From assembly GCA_029783825.1 (NCBI GenBank), contig JAREIK010002645.1, positions 2,184,512-2,248,511 of the forward strand: DNA of 64,000 nt. Reading direction: 5' to 3'. This document shows positions 25,011-35,677 of this stretch, piece by piece. Position 1 is the first letter of the stretch; every line of letters begins with the position of its first letter. A program made the position numbers and the translations under genes. Under the pieces are notes generated by a model that worked only from the letters and a program-made list of their open reading frames with translations, was not told the origin of the DNA and ran no database searches. This DNA comes from Sapria himalayana (lineage: Eukaryota; Streptophyta; Magnoliopsida; Malpighiales; Rafflesiaceae).

Positions 25011-26629
25011 CAAACTAAAATGTTTTTGCATCAGTGGTCGCTCCAATCCTAAAACAAATGTTTATAAATGTTTATAAACATATATAACAATTTATAAATG
25101 TATATAAACTTATCTAAATGAATATATATATATATATATATATATATAATAAGTATATAAATATTTATAAAGATACTTATAACATTTAAATAAACAGATA
25201 CAAATATTTATAAATATATAGAGCTTTAAATTAATGTATATAAATATTTATAAATGAGTGTAAACTTATACAAACATTTTTATGTGTGTATAAATGGTTA
25301 TATAAATTAACATTACAAATGCTTATAAACATTTATACAATTTCATGTGTTTAAAATAAGTATATGGTTATAAACATTTATATACGTCAACTTTATATTA
25401 CCATATATATATATATATATCCACACACACACACACATAAATGTTTATAAACATACATATAATATTAAATAAACATATACAAACATTATAATTATATATA
25501 TATATATTAGTTTAATATACATTTATAAATAGCTATATACATTTATGTTCATTTTTACATATGTTTGTGTGTGTGTGTGTGTGTGAAAATGATTAGATAA
25601 ATTAACATATATAAATGTTTATAGATATTTATATATATTTATTAATTATTATATGTTTTTATATTTATAAACATAAAATAAAAATATTTATATTTTGATG
25701 TCCCTATTAAAAAGTTTAAAATAAAACCAAAAAATATAAAATATTTATATTTTAGCACAAAAAAATGAAAATTCATATATGCCCCCACCATACCATCATT
25801 TAAAAATTTTATATTTGTGTTTTGGTATGCCAAACAAATAATATTTAAAAAAAAAAACTTAAAATTCTAAAAATAATTAAGTTCTAATACATTAAAATTA
25901 ATCAACCCAATTTTACTCCCCAAAATATAAAAACAAAAAAAAAATTAATTTACTTAATTTAGAAATTACTGTATGAGAAACCACCTTTGTAATTTGAAAA
26001 ATCATAATTTATCAAAATATAATTTGAAAAGCATAATTAATATTGTAAGTGGAGGGATGGGAAATTTAATCCATGCCCTCCACATTGCCAAAATAGTGAT
26101 ATACCACACACACACACACACAAATATTTGGGTTTGTGTGTGTGTGTGTTTGTATATAATTATTTATTGATTTCTATTTTTATTTGTATACATACATAAT
26201 TATTTTTGATCTTCAATCTAACAATAGTCTTGTGACTGCATGATATACATACAAAATTATTTTAGCAATCAATAATCTTGCGACTACATGGCATACACAA
26301 ATAATTGTTTTGGCAATCAATATTAGTCTAGCAATTGCATGATACACACACATACACCACATAATTAATTATAATTTGGAAATTTTATTTCAACAAATTA
26401 TGATTTTCAAATTCAGAAATATAGTCTCAATTTGTAACAGTAATTTTTAAATTCATTAAATCAAATTTTTTTTTCTAAAATGTAAAGGTCAAAATCAAGT
26501 TTGTTTAATTTAATACACAAAAAAAATGTAATTATTTGAAATTTAATATATTTTTTAAATTACAAAATAATATTTTTTAAATTAAAATTGCAACAGTAAT
26601 TTATGTGCTTTGAATTCTAGTACACAAAC

Positions 26630-26641
26630 ACAAACACACAA

Positions 26642-26674
<33 letters not shown>

Positions 26675-26735
26675 CACATACATGTATATATGTATATAAT
26701 ATATACATACATATATATGTATGTATGTGTATGTG

Positions 26736-26776
<41 letters not shown>

Positions 26777-26813
26777 ATGTATACATATGTGTGTGTGTGT
26801 GTGTGTGTGTGTT
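26630..26813. repeat. Compound CA/TA/TG microsatellite
   Basis: CA, TA, TATG and TG blocks follow each other for about 180 bp with two long TG runs. The arrangement CA...TG allows a hairpin. Confidence 0.95.
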
Positions 26814-26880
26814 GGGACATGGGTTTGAATCCCACATTGTCCATGTTATGACAAAATAATTTATGTTTTCCAATGAAAGT
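26810..26880 (+). repeat. SINE 3' fragment beside the microsatellite
   Basis: GGGTTTGAATCCCAC is a good B box; the A box side is replaced by the TG repeat. Confidence 0.4.
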
Positions 26881-27084
26881 AACCAAATAATTAAATTAAT
26901 TTTTTTTAAATTTTCAATGGATAAAATTGAGTTAATAAACTTTAATGTACCAAAATTTAATTATTTTAAAATCATATATTTTTTAATAATACAAAATTTA
27001 ATACAACAAAACTTTAAATAATTTGGAATCTATTTAGTTTATATCTAAAAACAAATATTTTGTATTTAATACATAAAAAATAAT

Positions 27085-27976
27085 GGAAGAATTATGTCTT
27101 GAGTATTTCCCCAAAAATTATTTACATTTAGAAACTAAAATTTTGATATTTTTAAAAATATCACAAAACTAAAAATTTATTAAATATAAGTACACCCGAA
27201 TTTGTAAGTCTTAAACTACTATCTCCCCTGCCCCATGCTCCTTGCCCTCACCCGCACCCTTGCCTCACACTCATCTCGTCCGTCTACCAACACTTCTCGC
27301 CCCTCTCTCCCCACCCCTCTTCACCCACCAATCTCCATGAGCTACTTCGCGTAGCTCCAACAATCCGTCAAGATCATGAATGGAGCTCCAACAATCTTGA
27401 CGTGGAGCTCCATTGTGGAGCTTGATGGAATTCCACAAGTTCCATGAAATAGCTCGTCAGACTCTAGTGAGCTCGATTATGAAGCTCACTAGAGCTTCAC
27501 GAACTACTTCATGAAGCTACGTCGAGCTCCAGCAAGCTCGAAGTAGAGCTCACTATAGCTCGTCGAGCTCCCTCGAGCTCCACAATGGAGCTCAAGGAGC
27601 TCAAGCAAGCTCCTTCGTGGAGCTCGATGGAGCTAGTTGAGCTCTTATGAGTTCCACATCAAGCTGACTGGAGCTCTACAGATCTCCATGAAGGAGACGG
27701 GCAAAGGGAGACGGGCGAGGGGAGACGGGCGGGGGGAGAGGTGGGGAGGACGACGAGAGGTACAGACAAACGAGCAAGGGAAGACAAGCAAGGACAATGT
27801 ACAAATGAGCAAGGAAAGACAAGTAAGGGCAGTGGGCAATGGGACAAGGATAGTTTAAGACTTACAAACTCATGTGCACTTATTTTTAATTTTGTGATTT
27901 TTTTAAAAAATATCAAAAATTTAATTTCTAAATGTTAAAAAGTTATTAGGAAATCACCCAGAGACATAATTCCCCC
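27085..27976. mobile_element. Non-autonomous Mutator-like element 1 (892 bp)
   Basis: Long terminal inverted repeats of about 130 bp: left begins GGAAGAATTATGTC at 27085, right ends GACATAATTCCCCC at 27976. The inner edges are GTAAGTCTTAAACTA (27206) and its complement (near 27852). The flanks are AAAAATAAT on the left and the same motif with two extra A on the right, a 9-11 bp target duplication typical of Mutator. The core is GC-rich with no transposase, so it depends on another element. Same family as element 2 at 30332. Confidence 0.85.
27335..27680. repeat. AGCTC/GAGCTC-rich core of Mutator-like element 1
   Basis: The words GAGCTC, GGAGCTC and AGCTCGA recur every 10-25 bp on both strands; many are self-complementary. 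No convincing reading frame uses the whole block. The same kind of block fills element 2 at 30505-30800. Confidence 0.85.
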
Positions 27977-28740
27977 AAAAAAATAATTACCAATAAAATA
28001 ACTTAACCCAATCCAACTTCAAAAAGCAAAACTAACCCTTTAATCATAAAGACAACCACGCACACATATAAAAAATAAGTAAATATTATTGTTTTGTTGC
28101 ACTAGCTATAAAATAATTATTAAAAAAAAAACTAAATATTAATATTTAAAAATTAATACATTAAAAATCTAACAAATTATTTTAGTAAACTCAATTATCC
28201 TAATACCAAAATACACTCCATCAAGAAGTTTGTTAGAGTTAATTCATGGAGCTCAATGAGTTGCAACAAACAAACAGAATTTAATTAAGATAATTAATTA
28301 CACCAAAAATAATTAATTAATAGTTTGTTATACAATTTTTTAAATATTAAAATGAGTTACTTTCTATTAATTATTTTACAGGAGTATACCATAACATAAA
28401 TAACTTATATTTTAAAAATTAAAACCTACTAAAAAAAAGAAAATTTCAAAATACAAATAATGTCATTTTGAAGTTTTCACCTTGTGGTCTAGGGATAGGA
28501 GTCATAGAGAGGATTTTCTACGAATACAAATTATTTTTTGTTCCCAAAAAAAAAAAAATTGTTTTTTTTTATTTGTTTCAAAAGACAATCACATAAACAT
28601 ATAAAATAACAAGGGTAAAATTATGTTTATAAAATATACTTAAAATATCAAAAACAGATTGGACAAAACCTTCCACGTTTTAGGGGTGGGTGCTCTTAGA
28701 TATTAAACAAAAATTTATAAATTTTAAAATATTAGTCACG
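27977..28740. other. AT-rich intergenic DNA
   Basis: No gene. A weak tRNA-like piece (CCTTGTGGTCTAGGGATAGG, 28481-28500) may be a SINE head. Confidence 0.45.
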
Positions 28741-29006
28741 TAATGTTAGAACTTAGAACAGAACACGAAAGCGAACAGCGAACAGTCTTAGCAGATCTGC
28801 ATCATGAAATAGAGAAACAAAAAAAAAACATGAAAACATGCCATTCTCACGTCGGCCATGAACACCACCCTCAGCCAAAACCAGATGACGCACCACAGAG
28901 GCGATTTTCAGCTTCCCTGCAAGAGAAATCAACAAAGAGCTTCTTTATCTTAACATACTTTTTTTTGGGTAATTTCATTCATTGATACAAATTTCGATAA
29001 CATATT

Positions 29007-29134
29007 TCATGAAAATCTTGCGGGAGACGCTTCTGGTTATTTTTGAACATAATCGCAAGAAAAACTTAGATCATGAAAATCTCGCGGGGGACGCTTCTGG
29101 TTGTTTTTGAACATAAACGCAAGAAAAACTTAGA
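29007..29134. repeat. 64-bp tandem duplication in the dehydrin 3' region
   Basis: Two copies of a 64-bp unit starting TCATGAAAATCT differ at a few bases. It lies 120-250 bp downstream of the dehydrin stop and may be part of its 3' UTR. Confidence 0.9.
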
Positions 29135-29253
29135 TCCAGCAGATTTGACAAGGGGAAATTCACATGAAAAATAGAAGAAAAACTAAGAGATCTAGCAGAC
29201 CGCGTACCGAAGATGGGAGGAAGAAGAAAAGGAGGCGGTGAGAGGCGGGTGGT

Positions 29254-29562
29254 CTAATCGCTGTCGCTGCTGCTGCTGCTGTGGCCATCATGCTCATGGC
29301 CATGCTCATGTTTCTTCTTCTTTTCTTTCCTCTTCTTCTTCTCCTCATCAGACTGGTGATGTCCATGCACCTTCTCCCGCACCTTCTCCCGTATCTCTTC
29401 CACGTGCGCTCCCTTATGTTCATCGTGTCCATGTCGATGGACTTCTCCCTTGCAAACAACGCTCCCATGCCCCTTCCCATGGCACTCTCCCTTGTGTTTC
29501 TCTTCCTCCTTGTTCCCTCCTAGGTGAAGAGCCTCCTCTATCTTGTGGATTATTCCGGCCAT
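29254..29562 (-). CDS. KS-type dehydrin (HIRD11-like), 102 aa
   Basis: Dehydrins are disordered late-embryogenesis proteins of group 2 that protect membranes and proteins during dehydration and cold; His-rich KS forms also bind metals. The protein starts MAGIIHKIEEALHLGG, like HIRD11-type dehydrins, has His-rich GHGS and HRHGHDEHKG segments, one degenerate K-segment near residues 55-68 (EEIREKVREKVHG), a Lys-rich stretch, HEHGHEHDGH, and a C-terminal SSSSSDSD phosphorylatable serine track. The length matches the family (about 100 aa) and no Y-segment is present. An in-frame ATG at 29637 was rejected as the start because it lies only about 7 bp from the TATA box and the conserved N-terminus begins at 29562. 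No intron is needed. It lies alone between two Mutator-like elements. Confidence 0.93.
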   Translation of the reverse strand: MAGIIHKIEEALHLGGNKEEEKHKGECHGKGHGSVVCKGEVHRHGHDEHKGAHVEEIREKVREKVHGHHQSDEEKKKRKEKKKKHEHGHEHDGHSSSSSDSD

Positions 29563-29643
29563 TTCTATCTTTCTTTGTCTCTCTCTCTTCTCCCTCTGAT
29601 AAAGCTTGATCTGATCTGAACAACTAAGGCCATCCAACTACCC

Positions 29644-29652
29644 TTATTTATA
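29644..29652 (-). promoter_or_regulatory. TATA box of the dehydrin gene
   Basis: TATAAATAA on the minus strand, about 82 bp upstream of the chosen ATG. A start site some 30 bp further would leave a 5' leader of about 50 bp. Confidence 0.75.
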
Positions 29653-29658
29653 GCCGAC
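29653..29658 (+). promoter_or_regulatory. DRE/CRT core GCCGAC next to the TATA box
   Basis: GCCGAC is the core bound by DREB/CBF factors in drought- and cold-induced genes. Here it directly abuts the TATA box on its upstream side. A six-base word can occur by chance, but the gene type fits. No clear ABRE was found nearby. Confidence 0.5.
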
Positions 29659-29699
29659 GGTCCACACAATTTTGTTTTTTTTTTTCTAAATTCCAAGTT

Positions 29700-30331
29700 A
29701 TGTTGGATCTAAACTCTAAATTAAATCTCGACCCTTGCTTGCATTTCGAGTTTCGAGTGCCAGCCTTCTAATTCTAAGGGCTGGGATTGATTCCAACTCA
29801 ACATCATCGCCTTTTTTTAACCTTTTGAAAAGTAAATGCAATTATAGTTATACCCCATTATTTTTCAAAATAATACCTAGTAAATAAAAAGTGTTAATTA
29901 GGGTTACAATTTTTTGACAATTTTTGTATTATCTTTGTTATTTTAGGTATTTTTGAAATATACTTTTTCTCAATTATTTTTTAGTGTATTGGAAACTCAG
30001 TTTTTTTTTTTTAAATAATTTTTATAAATTAATTAATTTGGGAATATGTATTAAAAACATAATTTTTAAAAAAGTTTAAGAATAATTATTATAAGTATCA
30101 TATAGGTGACATAATTGCTTGTAGTGGTAGTAGAACATGAAATTTCTTTGTAGAATGAAAATAAATTATGATAATTCTTGTAATATATATTTTTTATAAA
30201 AATATAAAAATTAAATAGGAATACATTAAAGCTAAAAAAAATGAAAAAGTTAAATAACTTTATCAAAATAGAAATTCATTAAAGCTATAAAAATATTTTC
30301 TTTTAAATCCCAAAACATATGAAAATATCTA
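29700..30331. other. AT-rich upstream region of the dehydrin gene
   Basis: No gene. Runs of A and T; nothing else recognised. Confidence 0.5.
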
Positions 30332-30504
30332 GGGGGAATTATGTTTTGGGGTGTTTATTGAAAAATTTAAGAATTTAAAACGTATCTTTTTAAGTTTGAA
30401 AAAAGTTACAACAATATTACAATATTAAAATTTAGTACACTCTATTACGTTTATCCTAAACTACCCTTGCCCTCTTCCATCGGCCCTCTTTCATTGGCTC
30501 TCGC

Positions 30505-30800
30505 CCTTTCCCATCGAGCTCAATGGAGCTCGACCACTAGCTCCATTGATCTTCTAGAACTCGTAGTCACACTCCTGGAACTTGACCGAGAGCTCCTTTG
30601 AGCTCCAGGAGCTTGACGTCAAGCTCCTGGAGCTCGACTAAGAGATCCATCGAGGTCCTGGAGCTCGACGGAGCTATCGGTAGAGCTTCGTCGAGTGCCT
30701 GGAGCTCTTGGTCGAGCTCCTGAAGCTTGGCGTCAAGCTCCTTCGAGCTCCTGGAGCTCGACAGAGAACTCGACGATGAGCTCAATGGAGCTCCACGAAG
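30505..30800. repeat. AGCTC-rich core of Mutator-like element 2
   Basis: GAGCTC, CTGGAGCTC and AGCTCCT words recur throughout. The open frame across it on the minus strand gives only Ser/Leu/Glu low-complexity protein and is not treated as a gene. Confidence 0.85.
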
Positions 30801-31639
30801 GAGTTTGTGGAGGCAGGCGAGAGGAGAGGTATTGGGAGTGAGGGGCAAGAGGTGAGGACATACGAGCAAGGGCGTGGACAATGACGAGAGGCGAGGGCGT
30901 GGGCAAGGGCGAGGGGCAAGGGTGTGGGCGAGGGCTAGGGGCGATGACGAGGGAGGGACAAGTCCTAGTGGCAAGTGGAGATGTCAAATGGGCCAAGGCC
31001 GCCCAACTGTGTTTCGTGCCGGGCTAATCACGGTTTCTTTAGGCTAGGCCAGACACGGCCCATTTTTTATCATGTTGGGTCATGCCCGTACAACCAAAAT
31101 AGGGCCGTACGGGCCGATTTAAAAAAAATAAAAAAAAATTATTTATAATATTAGGGTTATTATAAAATATAAATTTGATAATGTTTATAAATATTAAAAT
31201 TAAAAATTTTTGAAAAATTATAAAGTTTATTTTTTTATGTTATTGATATTAATTATGTTTTAATTAGATTAATAGATTTAGATTATAATTTATTAGAATT
31301 AAATTTTAAAATTTTTAATGAAATTCTTAAAAACAAAAATAAAATAAACACAAAATTACTTTAACAAAAATTACAGAGTCACAAATCGAAACACTCAAAC
31401 CAAAGCAAATATAATATAAATAAAAATGAGAACAAAACATTGAAATCAAAAATCAAACTCAAGCATAACTCAAAACTCATAAGCATGATCATAACTGTAA
31501 CATAAGTGTCAATGTCGGCGTGTCGCAATTCTACAACTGTCAACCATCAGGTATCTAGTGGCAACCTCATCAATCATCCATCAGCATATCATTATCATCC
31601 TCAACCTCAGCATCAAAATCACTATCATATGGATCATCA

Positions 31640-32880
31640 TCAGCAATCAACTTTTCTGCTTCGCTGCAATCCCTATCCCAGCAAGATCCTGGATGCTAAA
31701 CCTCAAATCCTTCCAATCCTTCATACATGCTAAAGTCTCAACAATATCTGGATGTAATTTAGACATTCTATCCGAAATCATATTCACTACAACAGAAAAA
31801 GTAGACTTTAATGTTATGCTCGACAACGAATGAGTCAATAGATCTCATGTCATCTTAGATAGCACGTGAAAGGTGGACTCATATGATTTCCACCACTGTA
31901 ATATATCAAGATTCTTAGTATCAGAATGTAATAGGATTGAGCAGTAATCGGTATGAAAGTGCTGAGAAAGCTCGCTCATATTCAACGGTCCACCCCGCCT
32001 TTTCCCCCTTGCTAACTGAATGAAAAAATCATCTCCGAATATGGTATCCATGTCTGTACTCATAGTCTCACTACTACTACCATCATGCCTAGTATCGTAG
32101 TATGTGAAAAGGTCAGTCAACTTCTCATGAATAAACCCTTTAGGTAGGTCTTACAGGTTCATGCACAACGAAATGAAAGTCAAAATATTATTTACTTCTT
32201 CCACATTAACCCTAGGGTCCATGCATGTATTGATACAATAAAGAGGTAAAATGGTGGACCAGTACTTAAGTACTTGGTTTCCATCTCTGCAACCATATGG
32301 CTAAATGTCGGGCCAGCTCGATACTTCCTAAACATGCTACTAATGTTGCATAAGCACCTGAGTGCAATGCAAGTCGTGAGAGTATAAATTAACAAACACA
32401 TATTCATCATGTCATAAAAAATATTTTGGAATTTTATAAATGAAATTCTAGTAGCCCGGTCAATGTCATCAATAAAAAGTTCGTCACTCTTACTATTGAC
32501 ATAGTCAGATATCACGTGTTCGTATTCAACACATGACTCAGACATCAGGTATATGTAATTCCAACGGTGTCTCACATCCAATTGGAATTACTTCTTCATA
32601 AGATTTGCAAACAAATAGAGATTACTGAACTCCTGTTATCTGTGAGTTACGTTTGCCTAGGATCTAATGCACCATATTTTTTGATGCATATTTCGATATG
32701 CTTTTTAAGGTACCTAGTCCCAAACGTACTCTTACAAGTAAAAATTTTCGTACATTATTTGCACTGTGTCATTTTTTTCCTCACTCCTAATTTTTTTTTT
32801 GTTTTATTATATTAAAATGAGTCCAAACTACAGAAGTCCTCCTAGTTTTTTATTTTTTAGATGTTTGGGTTGAAATGATC
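31640..32880 (-). pseudogene. hAT transposase, inactivated (copy D)
   Basis: From C- to N-terminus: 31838-31647 holds the dimerisation motif (STFSVVVNMISDRMSKLHPD); 32120-31845 reads LTDLFTYYDTRHDGS-like and WWKSYESTFHVLSKMT; 32581-32192 reads MDVRHRWNYIYLMSESCVEY. BED-finger DNA lies near 32640-32830. The pieces lie in different frames and stops occur, and the central catalytic part is mostly missing between about 32580 and 32640. It cannot make a full transposase. Confidence 0.9.
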
Positions 32881-33426
32881 GGAGAAACAAAAGTTTCAGT
32901 AGTCTCCGACCTTTGTGTAAGATTTTTATTTTCTAAATTTAAATTAATTTAATTTGTATTTATTATTTTTTGGTTTTTTTAGACAAGAGGATAAATTAAA
33001 GAGTAAATAATGTGAGAGAGAAAATAAAAAATTAATTAATTTTAAATATTAATTATTATGTTAAGCTAAGAGTTTTTGTTAAATAATAAAAAAATAATAA
33101 AAATAAACATAAAGCAGTGTAAAGGTAAAGCACGTGCACCAAAATCTTAACTTCCAAACCCGATCCCAGGTTGTAAGTCCTAAAAAGCCGAGCTGAAATC
33201 TCGAGAGCGAGAATATTAGGAGAGAGATTTGAGAGAATGTGAGAATTGTTTTTGAAATACATAAAAAATTAGGAGGGGGGGATGCTTTTATAGAATATAA
33301 TTATGAATTTTTTTTAAATAAGATTTTTTCTTATTTTTTAAAATTTTTTTATTGATTTTTTTGGGGCAGAATCATGTGATCCGTCAAATACTGCCCCATA
33401 GCCGTTGGAGGTGAAATCCACTTGCT

Positions 33427-33550
33427 AAATTTTAATTTTTAAATTTTAATTTTTAAATTTTAATTTTTAAATTTTAATTTTTAAATTTTAATTTTTAAAT
33501 TTTAATTTTTAAATTTTAATTTTTAAATTTTAATTTTTAAATTTTAATTT
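33427..33550. repeat. 14-bp minisatellite (AAATTTTAATTTTT)n
   Basis: About 8.9 near-perfect copies in tandem inside the leader region of hAT copy D. Copies B and H do not show this array. Confidence 0.97.
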
Positions 33551-33989
33551 CGAACTGTTGGGGTTTGGGAGCGGGCAAGTAGGGCGAGTGGGGGTGGAAG
33601 GGGTCGAATTGGACCCAAGCCTGAGCAATTTCTAAAATCGTCGAGATCAACTTCTGCCGCTAGGGCGGTTTCTCGAGTCGTGCCAAAGTACCATGCCGGG
33701 CCAAGCAAGACACGAGGCCCGATTGGCCTCGTCACGGCACGACATGGGTATGGAAAATTCTCGTGCCGGGCCAGGCCGGCCCAGTCTGATTAACTCATCT
33801 AGTGGCGAGGGCGAGGGAGGAGCGAGGGGCATGGGAGAGAATAGTTTAAGACTTAAGAATTTGAGTTCACTTATATTTAATTTATTTTTAGTTTTGTGAT
33901 TTTTTAAAAAATATCAAAATTTTAGTTTCTAAATCTTAAAATTTTCTGGGGAAATATTCCAAAACATAATATCCCCAAATATCTATGCG

Positions 33990-34482
33990 CGTTTAAAAAA
34001 AATAATTTTAATTTTTTATGAAAATAGGGTTTCAAAAAATATAAAAAATATTTTTTTATAAATTATTATTTTTTATGTGTGAATTGTGTTTTAGTAAACA
34101 AAACATAAATTATTTGAAAAAATAAAATTTTAAAAATATAATTAAAAAAATATTAAAAAAAAAAATACTTCAAGTCTTAATTGTATTGAGTCTTCATGCA
34201 TGCACTTAAAATCATCAACAAATAAAAAATAAAAAAAATAATTTTATAATTCAAAAATGTTGCATTAGTCAATAACATAAGTGGAATTCAAAGATATACT
34301 TCACATTGTAAAATATTTTCAACCATCGAGCTGCATAAAATAATTTAAATGTATTGCATATATATATATATATATATATATATAATCACTTATATACCAA
34401 CATATATATATATATAAGCATATATAAACTTATATAAATATATATAAACACAAACAGATATATATACACACACACATATATA

Positions 34483-34530
<48 letters not shown>

Positions 34531-34640
34531 CTTATTATATATGTTCTTGTTTATATATTCCTTTTTCAACATATATTGCCTTTTTTTTTTTTGAAATAAA
34601 AAGTGTGTTTATATATATATATTCATAATCTATTTCAATT
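33990..34640. repeat. AT-rich DNA with microsatellites
   Basis: (TA)n at 34356-34384, short TA runs, (CA)n near 34468-34476 and a long (GT)n at about 34489-34524. No gene. Confidence 0.85.
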
Positions 34641-35165
34641 GTTTCATGTAGCTGAGTGTAGAGGTGTCAACCGGGCCGGGCTGGACCGGCCCGGCACAAG
34701 GCACAGCACGGAAAAATTCAGTGCCCGGGCTCGGGTTAGGCACGAGCCGTGTCGTGCCGTGCTGTGCCTGACCCGGTACGGTTCGGCCCGCGGCACGGGT
34801 TTGTCCCGTGCCGGGTGTCCAGTGAGCCCGACCCCATGATGGCTCCTCCCGCAAAAAAGACCCAGGGTCGGGTCTGATTCGACCCGACTCGCGGTCCCCC
34901 CGAATCCCGAACCGTACGGACATGCAAGCCCGAGCGGGCCAGTCACAGCACGGCCCACCGTGCCTGCGGGCCGTGCCGGGCCCTGCTATTTTAAACCGTG
35001 CCTGGCCCGGCCCGGCTACACGCTCGTGCTCAAAAAATTCGGGCCGGCCCTGCCTGGCACGGCCCGTTTGCCACCTCTAGCTGAGTGGTTAATGATATTT
35101 TACAGTGTGAAGCAATTGTGTTTGAACTTTGAACCCCACTTTTGTCATTGACCAATGCATTGTGT
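34640..35165 (+). repeat. SINE-like sequence split by hAT copy E
   Basis: Without the insert the sequence reads TAGCTGAGTGGTTAATG (A-box-like), then GTTTGAACTTTGAACCCC (B-box-like) about 40 bp on. The hAT target octamer GCTGAGTG lies in the A-box-like part. Confidence 0.5.
34659..35079. mobile_element. Short non-autonomous hAT (copy E), 421 bp, exact TSD
   Basis: Starts TAGAGGTGTCAAC and ends TTGCCACCTCTA, flanked by perfect 8-bp duplications GCTGAGTG (34651-34658 and 35080-35087). GC content is far above the surroundings, with repeated CGGCACGG/CCGTGCC words and a GACCCGACTC segment shared with copies G and H. There is no transposase. Open frames through it are GC artefacts. Confidence 0.95.
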
Positions 35166-35636
35166 TTGAAATATGATGTTAATTTTTTTATTATTTTTTA
35201 ACTACTAATATGTCAACTGGGGATAAAATTGGGTTTCAAATTTTTTGTGTATCAAAATGCAATAATTTATGTTTTGGGGCACTTTTTATAATTTTATTTA
35301 AAGTTCCCTTTTTTAAAAAATATTTTGCATTTAGTACACAAACACAAATTCATATTTTTATATTTGATAATATTTAGGAAATATAATATGACATTAATGA
35401 TAATCTAATAATGTATAAATAAAAGTAAATATTATTATTTTTAATTTAAAAAATATACAAGTGCAATATAAATACACTATACTTATAATATAAATACAAT
35501 GATATTATAACATATTATGATATAAAAAATAAAATATAATCTAAAAATTTTCAAAAATATCTAGACTATTCAAGTTTAGTTTTGATGTATCAATAACATG
35601 TCATATAATATTATTTTTATTATAAAATATAGGTAT

Positions 35637-35677
<41 letters not shown>

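Larger units (their letters stand above)
25020..27080. repeat. Microsatellite-rich AT stretch without genes
   Basis: Runs of TA (25122-25150, 25402-25422, 25494-25508), AC (25423-25436, 26106-26122), GT (25565-25585, 26134-26150) and many TTTATAAATGT-like words. A threefold imperfect repeat of about 66 bp (TAGTCTTGTGACTGCATGATA) lies at 26215-26350. Open frames here are only CA/TG repeat translations. Confidence 0.85.
30976..33801 (-). mobile_element. hAT element copy D, 2826 bp, nested in Mutator-like element 2
   Basis: The left end TGGAGATGTCAAATGGGCC and the right end (to CATCTA at 33801) align with the TIR TAGAGGTGTCAA. Flanks GTGGCAAG and GTGGCGAG form an 8-bp target duplication with one mismatch; shifting the frame by three gives an exact octamer CTAGTGGC on both sides. 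Transposase is on the minus strand. The size is that expected for an element with one transposase gene. Confidence 0.88.
30332..33976. mobile_element. Non-autonomous Mutator-like element 2 with nested hAT
   Basis: The left end GGGGGAATTATGTTTTGG and right end CCAAAACATAATATCCCC are inverted repeats. The flanks are a perfect 9-bp target duplication AAATATCTA (30323-30331 and 33977-33985), diagnostic of the Mutator superfamily. The right TIR (33845-33976) closely matches that of element 1; the left is more decayed. Removing the nested hAT and one target copy leaves about 0.81 kb, close to the 892 bp of element 1. Confidence 0.9.

Noticed and set aside
26601..26886. Open frames of His/Thr/Tyr-rich protein
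   Set aside because: They are translations of CA/TG/TA microsatellites in overlapping frames on the same strand, with no conserved domain. The same applies to 34390-34572, 44830-45098 and 46001-46392.
28743..28985. 80-codon frame MLELRTEHESEQRTVLADLH
   Set aside because: No domain recognised, ends in a hydrophobic AT-rich stretch, no promoter or splice context; chance frame is more likely.
29238..29609. Plus-strand and alternative minus frames over the dehydrin gene
   Set aside because: They are shadows caused by the biased codon use (His, Lys, Glu, Ser runs) of the true minus-strand gene.
29563..29637. 25-residue N-terminal extension of the dehydrin
   Set aside because: The upstream ATG lies within about 10 bp of the TATA box, so it is most likely not transcribed, and the family N-terminus begins at the next ATG.
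30567..30996. 135-codon Ser/Leu/Pro-rich frame
   Set aside because: It is produced by the AGCTC repeat core of Mutator-like element 2 and does not match any family; a second overlapping frame on the same strand is equally long.
33427..33550. CRISPR-like array
   Set aside because: Repeats are head-to-tail with no spacers and the context is plant nuclear DNA; it is a minisatellite.
34603..35151. Several overlapping GC-rich open frames in hAT copy E
   Set aside because: All lie in the GC-rich subterminal repeats, in conflicting frames on both strands, and encode Arg/Pro/Gly-rich low-complexity protein. The same holds for 53879-54433 and 61072-61549.
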